Notes: generated by a model not told the origin, from the letters alone. A stretch of 7,683 nucleotides of DNA from Saprospiraceae bacterium (GCA_020852155.1 JADZBJ010000294.1:1-7683); one strand, 5' to 3'; positions 1 to 6,124 are shown, counted from the first letter of the stretch. Program-made: numbers and translations.

Positions 1-245
1 CCGTATTGTGCCGGATGACAAATACCTCCCCAAGTGGTATTGATGTTGCTGCAGTAGTTGTTGGCGTAGTAGTAGTTAAAGTCGTATGGAATATCAGCAG
101 GGGCCATTTCAAGGATAACCGCCTTAAAATCGGTTAATTCCTGGGCTGTAAACTCGCGATAATCCTTGCGGATGGATTGCGCCGACAGGGTCGTCGGTGC
201 GCCGGCCAGCAGCCAGCAAATGGAGATGAACAATAGATGTTTCAT
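1..245 (-). CDS. Secreted protein, N-terminal fragment, possibly tyrosinase-like
   Basis: The gene starts with ATG at 243-245 and is open to the left edge, giving 81 codons; the C-terminus lies outside the window. Residues 1-23 form a signal peptide: Met-Lys-His, a hydrophobic stretch (LLFISICWLLAG), then a Ser-Ala-Gln cleavage region. The mature start reads SIRKDYREFTAQELTDFKAV, which resembles the opening of secreted Bacteroidota tyrosinase-domain proteins (charged RKDYR followed by a T..E helix). A Tyr/Asn-rich stretch with two Cys and one His (NYYYANNYCSNINTTW, then ICHP) follows. The copper-binding His motifs that would prove a tyrosinase would lie beyond the edge, so the family call is a guess from the first 80 residues. 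Only 13 bp separate it from the stop of the upstream secreted-protein gene, so the two are probably cotranscribed. No Shine-Dalgarno sequence is visible, as is usual in this phylum. Confidence 0.72.
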   Translation of the reverse strand, partial: MKHLLFISICWLLAGAPTTLSAQSIRKDYREFTAQELTDFKAVILEMAPADIPYDFNYYYANNYCSNINTTWGGICHPAQY

Positions 246-258
246 TGTTGGCAGCAGA

Positions 259-1125
259 TTAGCGGTTAGACAAGGCGGTTTTCAACTCGGCATTTTCGGC
301 TTTGATGGCATTGATCTCCTTTTTCATGTCAATGAGGTAAAGGGTCAACTCTTCGATCTTTTCCATTTGTTTGGCCTGCATCGCGCCGAGGTCTATGCCG
401 CCTTCCTGGACGAGTTCTTGTGCCGAAGGAATGCCGGGCAGGTGATTGTTTTGCTGAACGAACGCTTCCACTTCTTCCAGCGGACGCAGGTGATAATCAG
501 GAGCGAACACATAGTCAGCCCAGTCAACGCTGTTATACAAGGCTACTTTCACGCGTTCGGTCAGGATGCCGTCTTTGACATACAGGCGGTAATTGCCCGG
601 CGTGGAGGTGGTCGGCACGCCGATCAGCACTTTGCCATCTGTTCGAATGCGCATACGTTCCGTGCTGCCGATACCGCCGTCAATCCGAAAGATCAGGCCA
701 TTGGCATAGTTGTTATTGGTTGTTGGGGTACGAACGTCAATGTAGGCGTTCGGAGCGCTGCCGTTCGCAAAACTCAGGCGCATGCCATTCGAGTTCGAGG
801 CCGTGTTACCACCGAAGAACAGGTTGCCGGTCGTCGTGCCGGATGCGTAGTCGAGCAGGATGTTTCCGCCCTTGACCTGAAACCTTTGGGCGGGCGTCGA
901 AGTGCCTGTTCCGATGCCAACATTGCCATTCAGGTCAATGCGCATTCTGTGCGTGTTATTGGTTTTAATGTCGAGGTGGGCAGCATTCGTTGTACCCAGA
1001 AAATTCGTCGGATTGACGATGTTGTTGTTTCCTAAAATATCCCACGGAATGGGTTGTGCATTGACGTTCAGTGCAGCGCAAATTGCGAGGAAAAGGAAGA
1101 TTGATTTCAACATGAACTGTTTCAT
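259..1125 (-). CDS. Secreted tail-fibre/chaperone-like protein with C-terminal coiled coil
   Basis: 288 residues. Residues 1-23 are a signal peptide ending VNA before Gln24. Two copies of a stereotyped motif follow: an Arg-Met-Arg-Ile strand, a Gly turn and a Val-x-Ile-Gly end, at about 60-72 (MRIDLNGNVGIGT) and 158-170 (MRIRTDGKVLIGV). Each leads into a Pro/Thr-rich turn and a short strand ending in Lys-(Asp/Gly)-Gly. Residues 202-250 carry the conserved block WADYVF..DY.L.PLEEVE.F...N.HLPGIPSA.E, and 251-288 form a likely coiled coil (KQMEKIEELTLYLIDMKKEI). In Bacteroidota this C-terminal arrangement is commonly annotated as tail-fibre-domain or endosialidase-chaperone-like; it is abundant in these genomes and its role is not established. 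It probably forms an extracellular or surface trimeric fibre, which is inference. The catalytic residues of true S74 self-cleaving chaperones cannot be recognised here. The next gene follows after 13 bp. The long plus-strand frame opposite it is a shadow. Confidence 0.88.
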   Translation of the reverse strand: MKQFMLKSIFLFLAICAALNVNAQPIPWDILGNNNIVNPTNFLGTTNAAHLDIKTNNTHRMRIDLNGNVGIGTGTSTPAQRFQVKGGNILLDYASGTTTGNLFFGGNTASNSNGMRLSFANGSAPNAYIDVRTPTTNNNYANGLIFRIDGGIGSTERMRIRTDGKVLIGVPTTSTPGNYRLYVKDGILTERVKVALYNSVDWADYVFAPDYHLRPLEEVEAFVQQNNHLPGIPSAQELVQEGGIDLGAMQAKQMEKIEELTLYLIDMKKEINAIKAENAELKTALSNR

Positions 1126-1240
1126 TGTGAGGAAGATTTAATGTCGTAAAAAAATTAATGCGTTTGTTTTTGCCTACTCGTTTCTTCGGGTTTTCGGCTC
1201 ATCCCTTTTGGTGTTTTTATAAGCGGAAGATTGTTTTGCT

Positions 1241-1257
1241 CATTTGTACATATATGT
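1241..1257 (-). promoter_or_regulatory. Putative regulatory motif shared with the region upstream of the T9SS-cargo gene
   Basis: Positions 1241-1255 (plus strand CATTTGTACATATAT) match 4123-4137 (CATTTGCACATACAT) at 13 of 15 bases, both differences being C/T transitions. The similarity extends weakly into a CG-AGGC segment on the right. Positions 1248-1257 (ACATATATGT) are a perfect 10-bp palindrome in this copy only. Both copies precede minus-strand genes for secreted proteins, 116 bp and 62 bp from the respective starts. It could be an operator or part of a promoter. I found no TAnnTTTG box between here and the gene start, so its role is open. Confidence 0.3.
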
Positions 1258-1296
1258 CGAAGGCCTGCCGATTGGTAACCGTAGATGACCTTGTTT

Positions 1297-1334
1297 AAAA
1301 AAAAAATTCCCGCCCTGACTACTCAGAACGGGAA
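1297..1334 (-). terminator. Rho-independent terminator for leftward transcription
   Basis: On the minus strand a hairpin is followed directly by a U tract. The outer stem pairs 1329-1334 with 1307-1312 (6 bp, TTCCCG/CGGGAA). A 2x2 internal mismatch follows, then a 4-bp inner stem pairing 1323-1326 with 1315-1318, closed by a 4-base loop. On the plus strand the hairpin is preceded by ten consecutive A (1297-1306), which is ten U downstream of the hairpin in leftward RNA. No T tract follows on the plus side, so it is directional. It would end leftward transcripts from the T9SS-cargo gene that have crossed the repeat array. The secreted-protein gene at 259-1125 then needs its own promoter in 1126-1296, where I recognise no confident one. 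Confidence 0.75.
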
Positions 1335-1562
1335 CAAGCGATCGGTCAATGGAATGGGGAACAAGTCCCGCCTTTCTTTTTCTAACACAGCGTACAGTGA
1401 GTGAAAATGTACTTCGTGGACTCTGTGGTAAATTACTTTTCTAACACAGAGCACGCTGAGTGAAACGCAGAGTACACAGAGAAAAAATGTACTCCGTGGA
1501 CTCTGTGCAACACTCCGTGGACTCTGTGGTAAATTACTTTTCTAACACAGAGCACGCAGAGT

Positions 1563-1613
1563 GTTGCACAGAGTCCACAGAGAAAAAACTATACTCTGTG
1601 GACTCTGTGCAAC
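1563..1613. repeat. Perfect 20-bp inverted repeat inside repeat unit 2
   Basis: Positions 1563-1582 are exactly complementary to 1594-1613 (20 of 20 bp), with an 11-base A-rich loop at 1583-1593. Allowing one T-G pair (1562 with 1614), the stem extends to 24 bp (1559-1582 with 1594-1617). In the other units the same arms pair imperfectly. Relative to unit 4, unit 2 carries five changes in its left arm and three in its right arm, and it is the only unit with a perfect inner stem. Confidence 0.9.
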
Positions 1614-1818
1614 GCTCCGTGAACTCTGTGGTAAATTACTTTTTCTAACGCAGAGCACTCTGAGTGAAACACAGAGTACACAGAGAAAAAACGCACTCCG
1701 TGGACTCTGTGTAACACTCCGTGGACTCTGTGGAAAATTACTTTTTCTAACACAGAGCACGCAGAGTGAAACGCAGAGTACACAGAGAAAAAACGCACTC
1801 CGTGGACTCTGTGTAACA

Positions 1819-1861
1819 CTCCGTGGACTCTGTGGTAAAATACTTACCACAGCGCACGGAG
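1819..1861 (-). other. Hairpin immediately downstream of the T9SS-cargo gene stop codon
   Basis: Outer arms 1819-1825 and 1855-1861 (CTCCGTG/CACGGAG, 7 bp) and inner arms 1830-1838 and 1844-1852 (CTGTGGTAA/TTACCACAG, 9 bp) are separated by a 4x2 internal loop and closed by a 5-base loop. In the leftward transcript this structure begins only 7 bases after the TAA at 1869-1871. No U tract follows it, so it is more likely an RNA 3'-end structure or repeat-array boundary than a terminator. It is built from the last full repeat unit plus the terminal partial unit. Confidence 0.6.
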
Positions 1862-1868
1862 AAAAACA

Positions 1869-4061
1869 TTATTCTTTAATCACTTTGCCGGTCCAGACAG
1901 CCTGACCTTTACTGAATACACGCACGATGTACAACCCTGAAGGATGCTGACTCAGTGAAAGCGAAGGGTTATTATTGCCTGGCTGGATGGTTACCTGCTC
2001 AATAACCCGGCCGGTAATATCCATGATTACACCCTGCATTTCAGCGTCAGGCGCCTGATCAAAATACAGGTTAAAATCGCCGGTTGTGGGGTTAGGTGCA
2101 ATGACTGCTTCCAAACTACTGCCCGTTGTGGGCGCATCATGTGTAGCCGTCGTTGTCGAGTCCACCACCGAGATACAGATATCGTCCACACGCGCCCAGG
2201 AGACGTAGGCACCATCATTGATCGCAAAATCATTCCAGATGCTTACGGTCAGGTAGTTGAAGTTCTGAGTGGCAGTCCACACTGGCGATGTGAACGTATT
2301 CCAGGATGTACCCATGACAGGCGACAGGAAAATCTCGTCGCAAGTACCACTGCAAGCGTTATAACTGCCCGGTGCGCCATTGGAGGCGCGAAAACGAATG
2401 CGGACATTATCCTGAACGGTCGGCATCCACATCCCGCAGAATTGTACTTTGTACTGTTTACCGGCTACGAAATTGACCGTCTGGCCCACGGATTCACCGA
2501 CAACCTGATTACCCCACATTTGAATGGCCCCAGCATCATAGCAGGAATCGTGCGAAATCACTTGCGGTGTTGCCGATACTGTTTGCCAGTTGCTTAATGT
2601 GCCGCCTGTCCCCAAGTTTCCCTGCGAAAAGCCTTCAGAAAACGAACCGTTTTGAACCAGATTGAACTCTTTTTCACAAGGACAATCCACGATGTAGGTT
2701 ACGGTCAGTCTGGGGCGACGGTTCGCATCAGGCGAATCGGATGAGTTGTAAATCAGCGCGCGATAGAAATTTTCCAGTTGAAGCGACATCTGCAAACCGA
2801 AATTGGCCGATGGATTATTCACGATATCCTGAATCATACTGGTGATATCAAATCCGATGAGGTCGGTACCGCCAGTACACATGGGCGGTACATTGATCTG
2901 ACCGATTGATGTGATACCCGGCTGCGTATTCCAGGTGATGGTATTTTCATTCCAAGGCGAAGTGACGCGGCTGATCCAGGCGTCGTTGCTGCCACTCAGG
3001 CAAGAGTGCGCCGAACCGTTGGGTTGAATCAACCCGAACAAATCCAGTTTGGCAGAAGTAACGGTAGCGCCCACAGGAACGCCACTGAGGTCAAAGTCAA
3101 AGTATTCACGAAGGATAGCCGGAGTGCCGCCAAAAGTCCATTGCATGGCAAAAAACTGCGGATTGCTGCCAAAATTTTGTCCCGGATAAAGCTCGTGGAC
3201 AAAAGCGTCTTTGCCGCTGGTGCTATCTGGTTGCAGGGTAATGGTTCGTGTACAAGGGCGTGCGCATGGCTTCACCGGAGCGCCGGGGCAAACAAAATTG
3301 GAAGCCGTACCAAAGAGCGAAAAACCTGTACTCGTAAATCCGGGCGACCACGTGCCGTCATTGTTGTTGGAGGTGATATCCTCCACCACTGCCAGACCAG
3401 TGTTGTTGCCGAATGGAATGCCCTGATTGAAATCGTAATACAGTGCCAATCCGGTTTCCTGACCTGTCAGTTTGCAGCTCATATCGGCTGTAATATCACC
3501 CGCACTACGTGCGCCTTGCCACACTCGCACCTCGTCAATTTCGCCTTTCCACTCCTGATTATTATCGCCGCCGCCCCATTTGCCTACGCGAAACTGGAGG
3601 ATATTCCAGCTGCTCAGTGTGTTATCAGAATACACCAGCGCGCCATCGTAGTAAGCCTGGATGAGTGATCCCTGACGCGTGGCTGCCACATGGTGCCACG
3701 AACCGTCGCGCAGGTTGGTACCGGGAATGGCCACCGGGCCCGCATAACTGATGCCGTCATACCAGAAGATATTGAATTCGCCAGAGCAGTCGCCAATTTC
3801 GAAACGAGTATTGACACCGCCAAAACTCAGGATGCGGCGGTAAGTACCGGAACACCCCGTTTCTGTGGCTGTTGAACGAACCCAGGCCTCGATGGTAAAA
3901 TCGCCATTGGATGCGACGGGACAAAAATTAGAAATCAAAAAATCGTCAGCGCCATCAAAACGCAGGGAACGATCCTGGCAGTTGTCTTGCGCTGAAAGTG
4001 ATTGAATTGAAGCGAAATTAACGATGAACAGAAAGAATGAAAACAGAAAAAAGTTTCTCAT
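1869..4061 (-). CDS. T9SS-secreted multidomain protein (LamG-like, DNRLRE-like, galactose-binding-like)
   Basis: 730 residues from the ATG at 4059-4061. An in-frame ATG 45 bp upstream (4106) exists, but the extra 15 residues are polar and would bury the signal peptide, so the inner start is preferred. Residues 1-25 are a signal peptide (MRNFFLFSFFLFIVNFASIQ, ending SLSAQ). About 31-255 is a LamG/concanavalin-like fold (LRFDGADDFL, FTIEAWVRS, WHHVAATR, GEIDEVRVWQGARS). About 270-457 matches the DNRLRE module (DAFVHELYPGQNFGSNP, REYFDFDLSGVPVGATVTSA, W..NTITWNTQP, RPRLTVTYI). About 466-631 is a galactose-binding/CBM-like jelly roll (NLVQNGSFSEGF, WARVDDICI). A Thr/Ser linker precedes a type A T9SS sorting domain at 652-730 (APNPTTGDFNLYF, PSGLYIVRV, ending KVIKE). 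The product should be exported by Sec, then T9SS, and released or anchored at the surface, probably binding polysaccharide. No catalytic module is visible. It lies 108 bp downstream of the DUF3667-like gene. Confidence 0.93.
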   Translation of the reverse strand: MRNFFLFSFFLFIVNFASIQSLSAQDNCQDRSLRFDGADDFLISNFCPVASNGDFTIEAWVRSTATETGCSGTYRRILSFGGVNTRFEIGDCSGEFNIFWYDGISYAGPVAIPGTNLRDGSWHHVAATRQGSLIQAYYDGALVYSDNTLSSWNILQFRVGKWGGGDNNQEWKGEIDEVRVWQGARSAGDITADMSCKLTGQETGLALYYDFNQGIPFGNNTGLAVVEDITSNNNDGTWSPGFTSTGFSLFGTASNFVCPGAPVKPCARPCTRTITLQPDSTSGKDAFVHELYPGQNFGSNPQFFAMQWTFGGTPAILREYFDFDLSGVPVGATVTSAKLDLFGLIQPNGSAHSCLSGSNDAWISRVTSPWNENTITWNTQPGITSIGQINVPPMCTGGTDLIGFDITSMIQDIVNNPSANFGLQMSLQLENFYRALIYNSSDSPDANRRPRLTVTYIVDCPCEKEFNLVQNGSFSEGFSQGNLGTGGTLSNWQTVSATPQVISHDSCYDAGAIQMWGNQVVGESVGQTVNFVAGKQYKVQFCGMWMPTVQDNVRIRFRASNGAPGSYNACSGTCDEIFLSPVMGTSWNTFTSPVWTATQNFNYLTVSIWNDFAINDGAYVSWARVDDICISVVDSTTTATHDAPTTGSSLEAVIAPNPTTGDFNLYFDQAPDAEMQGVIMDITGRVIEQVTIQPGNNNPSLSLSQHPSGLYIVRVFSKGQAVWTGKVIKE

Positions 4062-4122
4062 AGCCTTATTTTGAGTTAGATGGTTTACGATGTTTGGCAA
4101 ATTCACACGCCATTTTCAGGCG

Positions 4123-4137
4123 CATTTGCACATACAT
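4123..4137 (-). promoter_or_regulatory. Second copy of the shared upstream motif
   Basis: CATTTGCACATACAT on the plus strand, 62 bp upstream of the T9SS-cargo start, matches 1241-1255 at 13 of 15 bases. Between it and the gene, 4098-4105 reads TGAATTTG on the minus strand, one base from the Bacteroidota -7 consensus TAnnTTTG, but there is no clear -33 TTG. The motif may therefore be an upstream regulatory site or chance similarity. Confidence 0.28.
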
Positions 4138-4169
4138 CGCAGGCTATGAAAATTCCTTACCCCGCGTTT

Positions 4170-5234
4170 TTAAAAAACCAGCAAGACAACCAGAATACTT
4201 AGGATGAAAGTCGCCACAAAGGTGATTATGCCGATCAGCATAAAAAGAACCCATTGCCCGAAAGCATTCAACCACGAACGTTGATAATATCGCTTGATGG
4301 CCATGAGGATGGCCACAATGAACCAGAGGAAAGGAATCCATTCCCAGTAGAGCGTCGTTCCGGCATAAATATCCAGAATGGTTCCCACTGTTAGTATCAA
4401 CATAAAACCGCTGGCCAGATGCATGAGCAGCACAAATGCCTCAATGTAATAATGCCCTCTTTTCCGATTCAGGAAGTACAATAAAGTTGACAGGGTGGCA
4501 ATCATGAAAAGTACCGTCCAGCCCAGCGATTTCAGGTAAAAGAAAATTACATCCCGGCCGACCCTGGAGGTTTTCATGGTTTGCCGGAGCAAGTGCGATT
4601 TAATGCGATCATTCGGATAATATTTTCGCGCCAGCGAATCCGGTTCCAGCATAATCATATCACGCGTACCGATCCTGAACTCGACTAAATGATCTATAAA
4701 ATTATAGTTAGTAGTATCCTTTTCATCATATTTATCCATATTATTGGCCTTGGACAGCAGGCTATCCAGGGCATCAGGCGCAATATGTTGTCGTAACTCT
4801 GGCGCAATGGAATCACGATATAATTTGATTCTGTCCGTCGCCAATATTTTCCCTTTGCTTTCTTCATAATACAATCGGTAATAATCATTTTTATCGCTGT
4901 GCATCAACGTGTTGACAGCCAGCAACAAAAAGAAGATAATCACGAAAAAAAACTGAATCGGATGTGGGTATCGCTTCTGCCTGCCCTTGAAATACTCGAT
5001 GGTTACACGGCCGGGAATGAGCAACTCCCAGAATACTTTGATAAATTTTGAATCCAGGTGCGAAATATTATTCCAGAAGCGCAGTAAAAACTCACGCATG
5101 GTCACTTTGCCCTTGTTGTTGCGCTGACCGCAATGCGGACAAAACTTGGCGCTTCGCGGCATGGTCTCCTCACAATTAAGGCAGACAGGTTTGGGTGGTC
5201 GTTGCTCTTTGGCGACAGTATCAATTACTTCCAT
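4170..5234 (-). CDS. Zinc-ribbon integral membrane protein (DUF3667-like)
   Basis: 354 residues from the ATG at 5232-5234. A cytoplasmic N-terminal zinc ribbon is formed by Cys18-x2-Cys21 and Cys32-x2-Cys35, the second pair in the context FCPHCGQ. Residues 70-92 carry the segment typical of DUF3667-type proteins (a Leu-Leu-x-Pro-Gly turn, then GRQKRYPHP) just before the first membrane segment (about 93-111, very Phe-rich). A hydrophilic region of about 120 residues (112-235) then separates TM1 from four C-terminal segments at about 238-256, 265-286, 298-315 and 326-352. The topology suggests a zinc-binding cytoplasmic head, one large external loop and a membrane bundle. The function of the family is unknown to me. 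The upstream region is shared with the divergent methyltransferase gene, and 4062-4169 separates it from the next leftward gene with no clear terminator, so read-through into the T9SS cargo gene is possible. Confidence 0.88.
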   Translation of the reverse strand: MEVIDTVAKEQRPPKPVCLNCEETMPRSAKFCPHCGQRNNKGKVTMREFLLRFWNNISHLDSKFIKVFWELLIPGRVTIEYFKGRQKRYPHPIQFFFVIIFFLLLAVNTLMHSDKNDYYRLYYEESKGKILATDRIKLYRDSIAPELRQHIAPDALDSLLSKANNMDKYDEKDTTNYNFIDHLVEFRIGTRDMIMLEPDSLARKYYPNDRIKSHLLRQTMKTSRVGRDVIFFYLKSLGWTVLFMIATLSTLLYFLNRKRGHYYIEAFVLLMHLASGFMLILTVGTILDIYAGTTLYWEWIPFLWFIVAILMAIKRYYQRSWLNAFGQWVLFMLIGIITFVATFILSILVVLLVF

Positions 5235-5293
5235 GTGGGCGAAGGTAGATCAGGATTTTAGTGATTTTCAAGGACTTACAGACGCGAGTCATT

Positions 5294-5301
5294 CAAAACT
5301 A
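5294..5301 (-). promoter_or_regulatory. Candidate -7 element for the zinc-ribbon membrane protein gene
   Basis: The minus strand reads TAGTTTTG, a full match to the Bacteroidota -7 consensus TAnnTTTG, 60 bp upstream of the ATG at 5234. The -33 region has only a T-rich stretch (GGTTTTA, about 5316-5322) rather than a clean TTG. The expected transcription start is near 5287, giving a leader of about 53 bases. Confidence 0.4.
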
Positions 5302-5312
5302 CTTTGCGTTTA

Positions 5313-5345
5313 TTGTAAAACCATTTAATGACGGCGATAAATTTG
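5313..5345 (+). promoter_or_regulatory. Candidate Bacteroidota promoter (TTG-N22-TAAATTTG) for the methyltransferase operon
   Basis: TTG at 5313-5315 and TAAATTTG at 5338-5345 are separated by 22 bases, within the range usually given for the major sigma factor in this phylum (TTG-N17-23-TAnnTTTG). The start codon at 5423 lies 77 bp downstream. The two boxes lie just beyond the leftward candidate, so the divergent promoters are nearly back to back. Confidence 0.5.
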
Positions 5346-5422
5346 TTTTGCAGCGCATTGTAGATTTCACAGAGCGAGTTATGCCTTTTTCTGAACTTTG
5401 CAGGGTAAATTTATCCAATCCA

Positions 5423-6124
5423 ATGTCCACCCTTTTCCTCATCCCTGTGCCCATTGCCGACGATGCGCTCAACACCCTGTCGCCTTCGGTGGTAGAAGTA
5501 GTCGGCCGACTGGATACGTTCATCGTTGAGCGTGCCAAAACAGCGCGGTACTGGGTCAAGGCCATCGGCGCGGCGCGGCCGTTACCTGAAATGGTATTTG
5601 TAGAAATCGGTGAAAATGGCGCTTCCGATGAAGCCGCAAAAACCCTGAACGACGCCTTCAAAAACGGCCGCGACGTCGGCTTGATGTCGGAGGCCGGTTG
5701 CCCCGGCGTTGCCGATCCGGGCGCATTGATCGTTGCCCTGGCCCACCGGATCGGGATGCGCGTTGTGCCCTTGTCCGGGCCGTCATCCATCCTCTTAGGC
5801 CTGATGGCTTCCGGCTTGAGCGGTCAAAAATTTGCTTTTCACGGTTATCTGTCGCCTAAAAGGCCGGAACTGGCCAGCACCTTGCGGCGTTTGGAAACTG
5901 TAGCCAAACAACAGCAACAAACGCAAATTTTTATCGAAACGCCCTATCGCGCACAAATGGTGCTGGAAGTTGCCGCCGAAAGCCTGCAAGCCGATACCAG
6001 ATTTGTCGTGGCGCAGGACATTACAGGAATACACGAACGTATCATTAGCCAAACCATTCGGGACTGGAAAAAACAACCCTTACCGGCCCTGGCCAAAGCA
6101 CCGGCTATTTTTTTGCTGGGTTGA
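5423..6124 (+). CDS. RsmI-like SAM-dependent methyltransferase (tetrapyrrole methylase fold, short form)
   Basis: 233 residues from ATG 5423. The frame is open for 54 codons upstream, but that extension (from 5261) overlaps the candidate promoter and has no family similarity. MSTLFLIPVPIADDALNTLS is the characteristic start, with the N-terminal strand of the fold. Diagnostic motifs are SEAGCPGVADPG at 89-100 (equivalent to the GTPGISDPG loop of RsmI), PLSGPSSILLGLMASGLSG at 116-134 (SAM-site region), FHGYLSPKR at 139-147 and IETPYR at 171-176. The C-terminus ends in KAPAIFLLG at the strand where this short form usually stops; RsmI itself, which 2'-O-methylates C1402 of 16S rRNA, is about 40-50 residues longer. 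The rRNA target is therefore not assured and I give no symbol. It is followed after 26 bp by the Lon-domain gene, probably in one transcript. Confidence 0.92.
   Translation: MSTLFLIPVPIADDALNTLSPSVVEVVGRLDTFIVERAKTARYWVKAIGAARPLPEMVFVEIGENGASDEAAKTLNDAFKNGRDVGLMSEAGCPGVADPGALIVALAHRIGMRVVPLSGPSSILLGLMASGLSGQKFAFHGYLSPKRPELASTLRRLETVAKQQQQTQIFIETPYRAQMVLEVAAESLQADTRFVVAQDITGIHERIISQTIRDWKKQPLPALAKAPAIFLLG

Larger units (their letters stand above)
1376..1866. repeat. Tandem array of 102-bp self-complementary CACAGAG/CTCTGTG repeats
   Basis: Four full units (1437-1537, 101 bp; 1538-1639, 1640-1741 and 1742-1843, 102 bp each) follow one shortened unit (1376-1435, about 60 bp). The array ends in a partial unit (1844-1866). 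Each full unit begins TTTTCTAACACAGAGC and ends near GGTAAATTAC. The left half holds four CACAGAG-like heptamers; after a run of A the right half holds four CTCTGTG/CTCCGTG-like heptamers. The halves are imperfect inverted repeats (29 of 39 positions complementary in the last unit), so each unit can fold into a long hairpin with an A-rich loop. The shortened first unit lacks the inner arms on both sides. The period is a multiple of three, so spurious low-complexity frames stay open on both strands. Similar CACAGAG-type intergenic repeats are, from memory, widespread in environmental bacterial genomes without a settled function. No transposase or spacer-like unique sequence is present. Confidence 0.92.

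Noticed and set aside
166..1035. 289-codon plus-strand open frame opposite the fibre-like secreted protein gene
   Set aside because: The minus-strand frame has a signal peptide, conserved family blocks and a coiled coil. The plus-strand translation has no recognisable features and is an antisense shadow.
1354..1380. Plus-strand terminator (GGGA/TCCC stem followed by T-rich sequence)
   Set aside because: The stem is only 4 bp and the T run is interrupted. No rightward gene ends nearby.
1460..1905. Several small frames on both strands within the 102-bp repeats
   Set aside because: They are low-complexity translations of the tandem DNA repeat, kept open by its 102-bp period, and not independent proteins on present evidence.
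4062..4106. Upstream ATG at 4106 for the T9SS-cargo protein
   Set aside because: It would put 15 polar residues ahead of a clean signal peptide, so the ATG at 4061 is the better start.
5261..5422. N-terminal extension of the methyltransferase to 5261
   Set aside because: The extra 54 residues lack family similarity and run through the candidate promoter. The family start is the Met at 5423.
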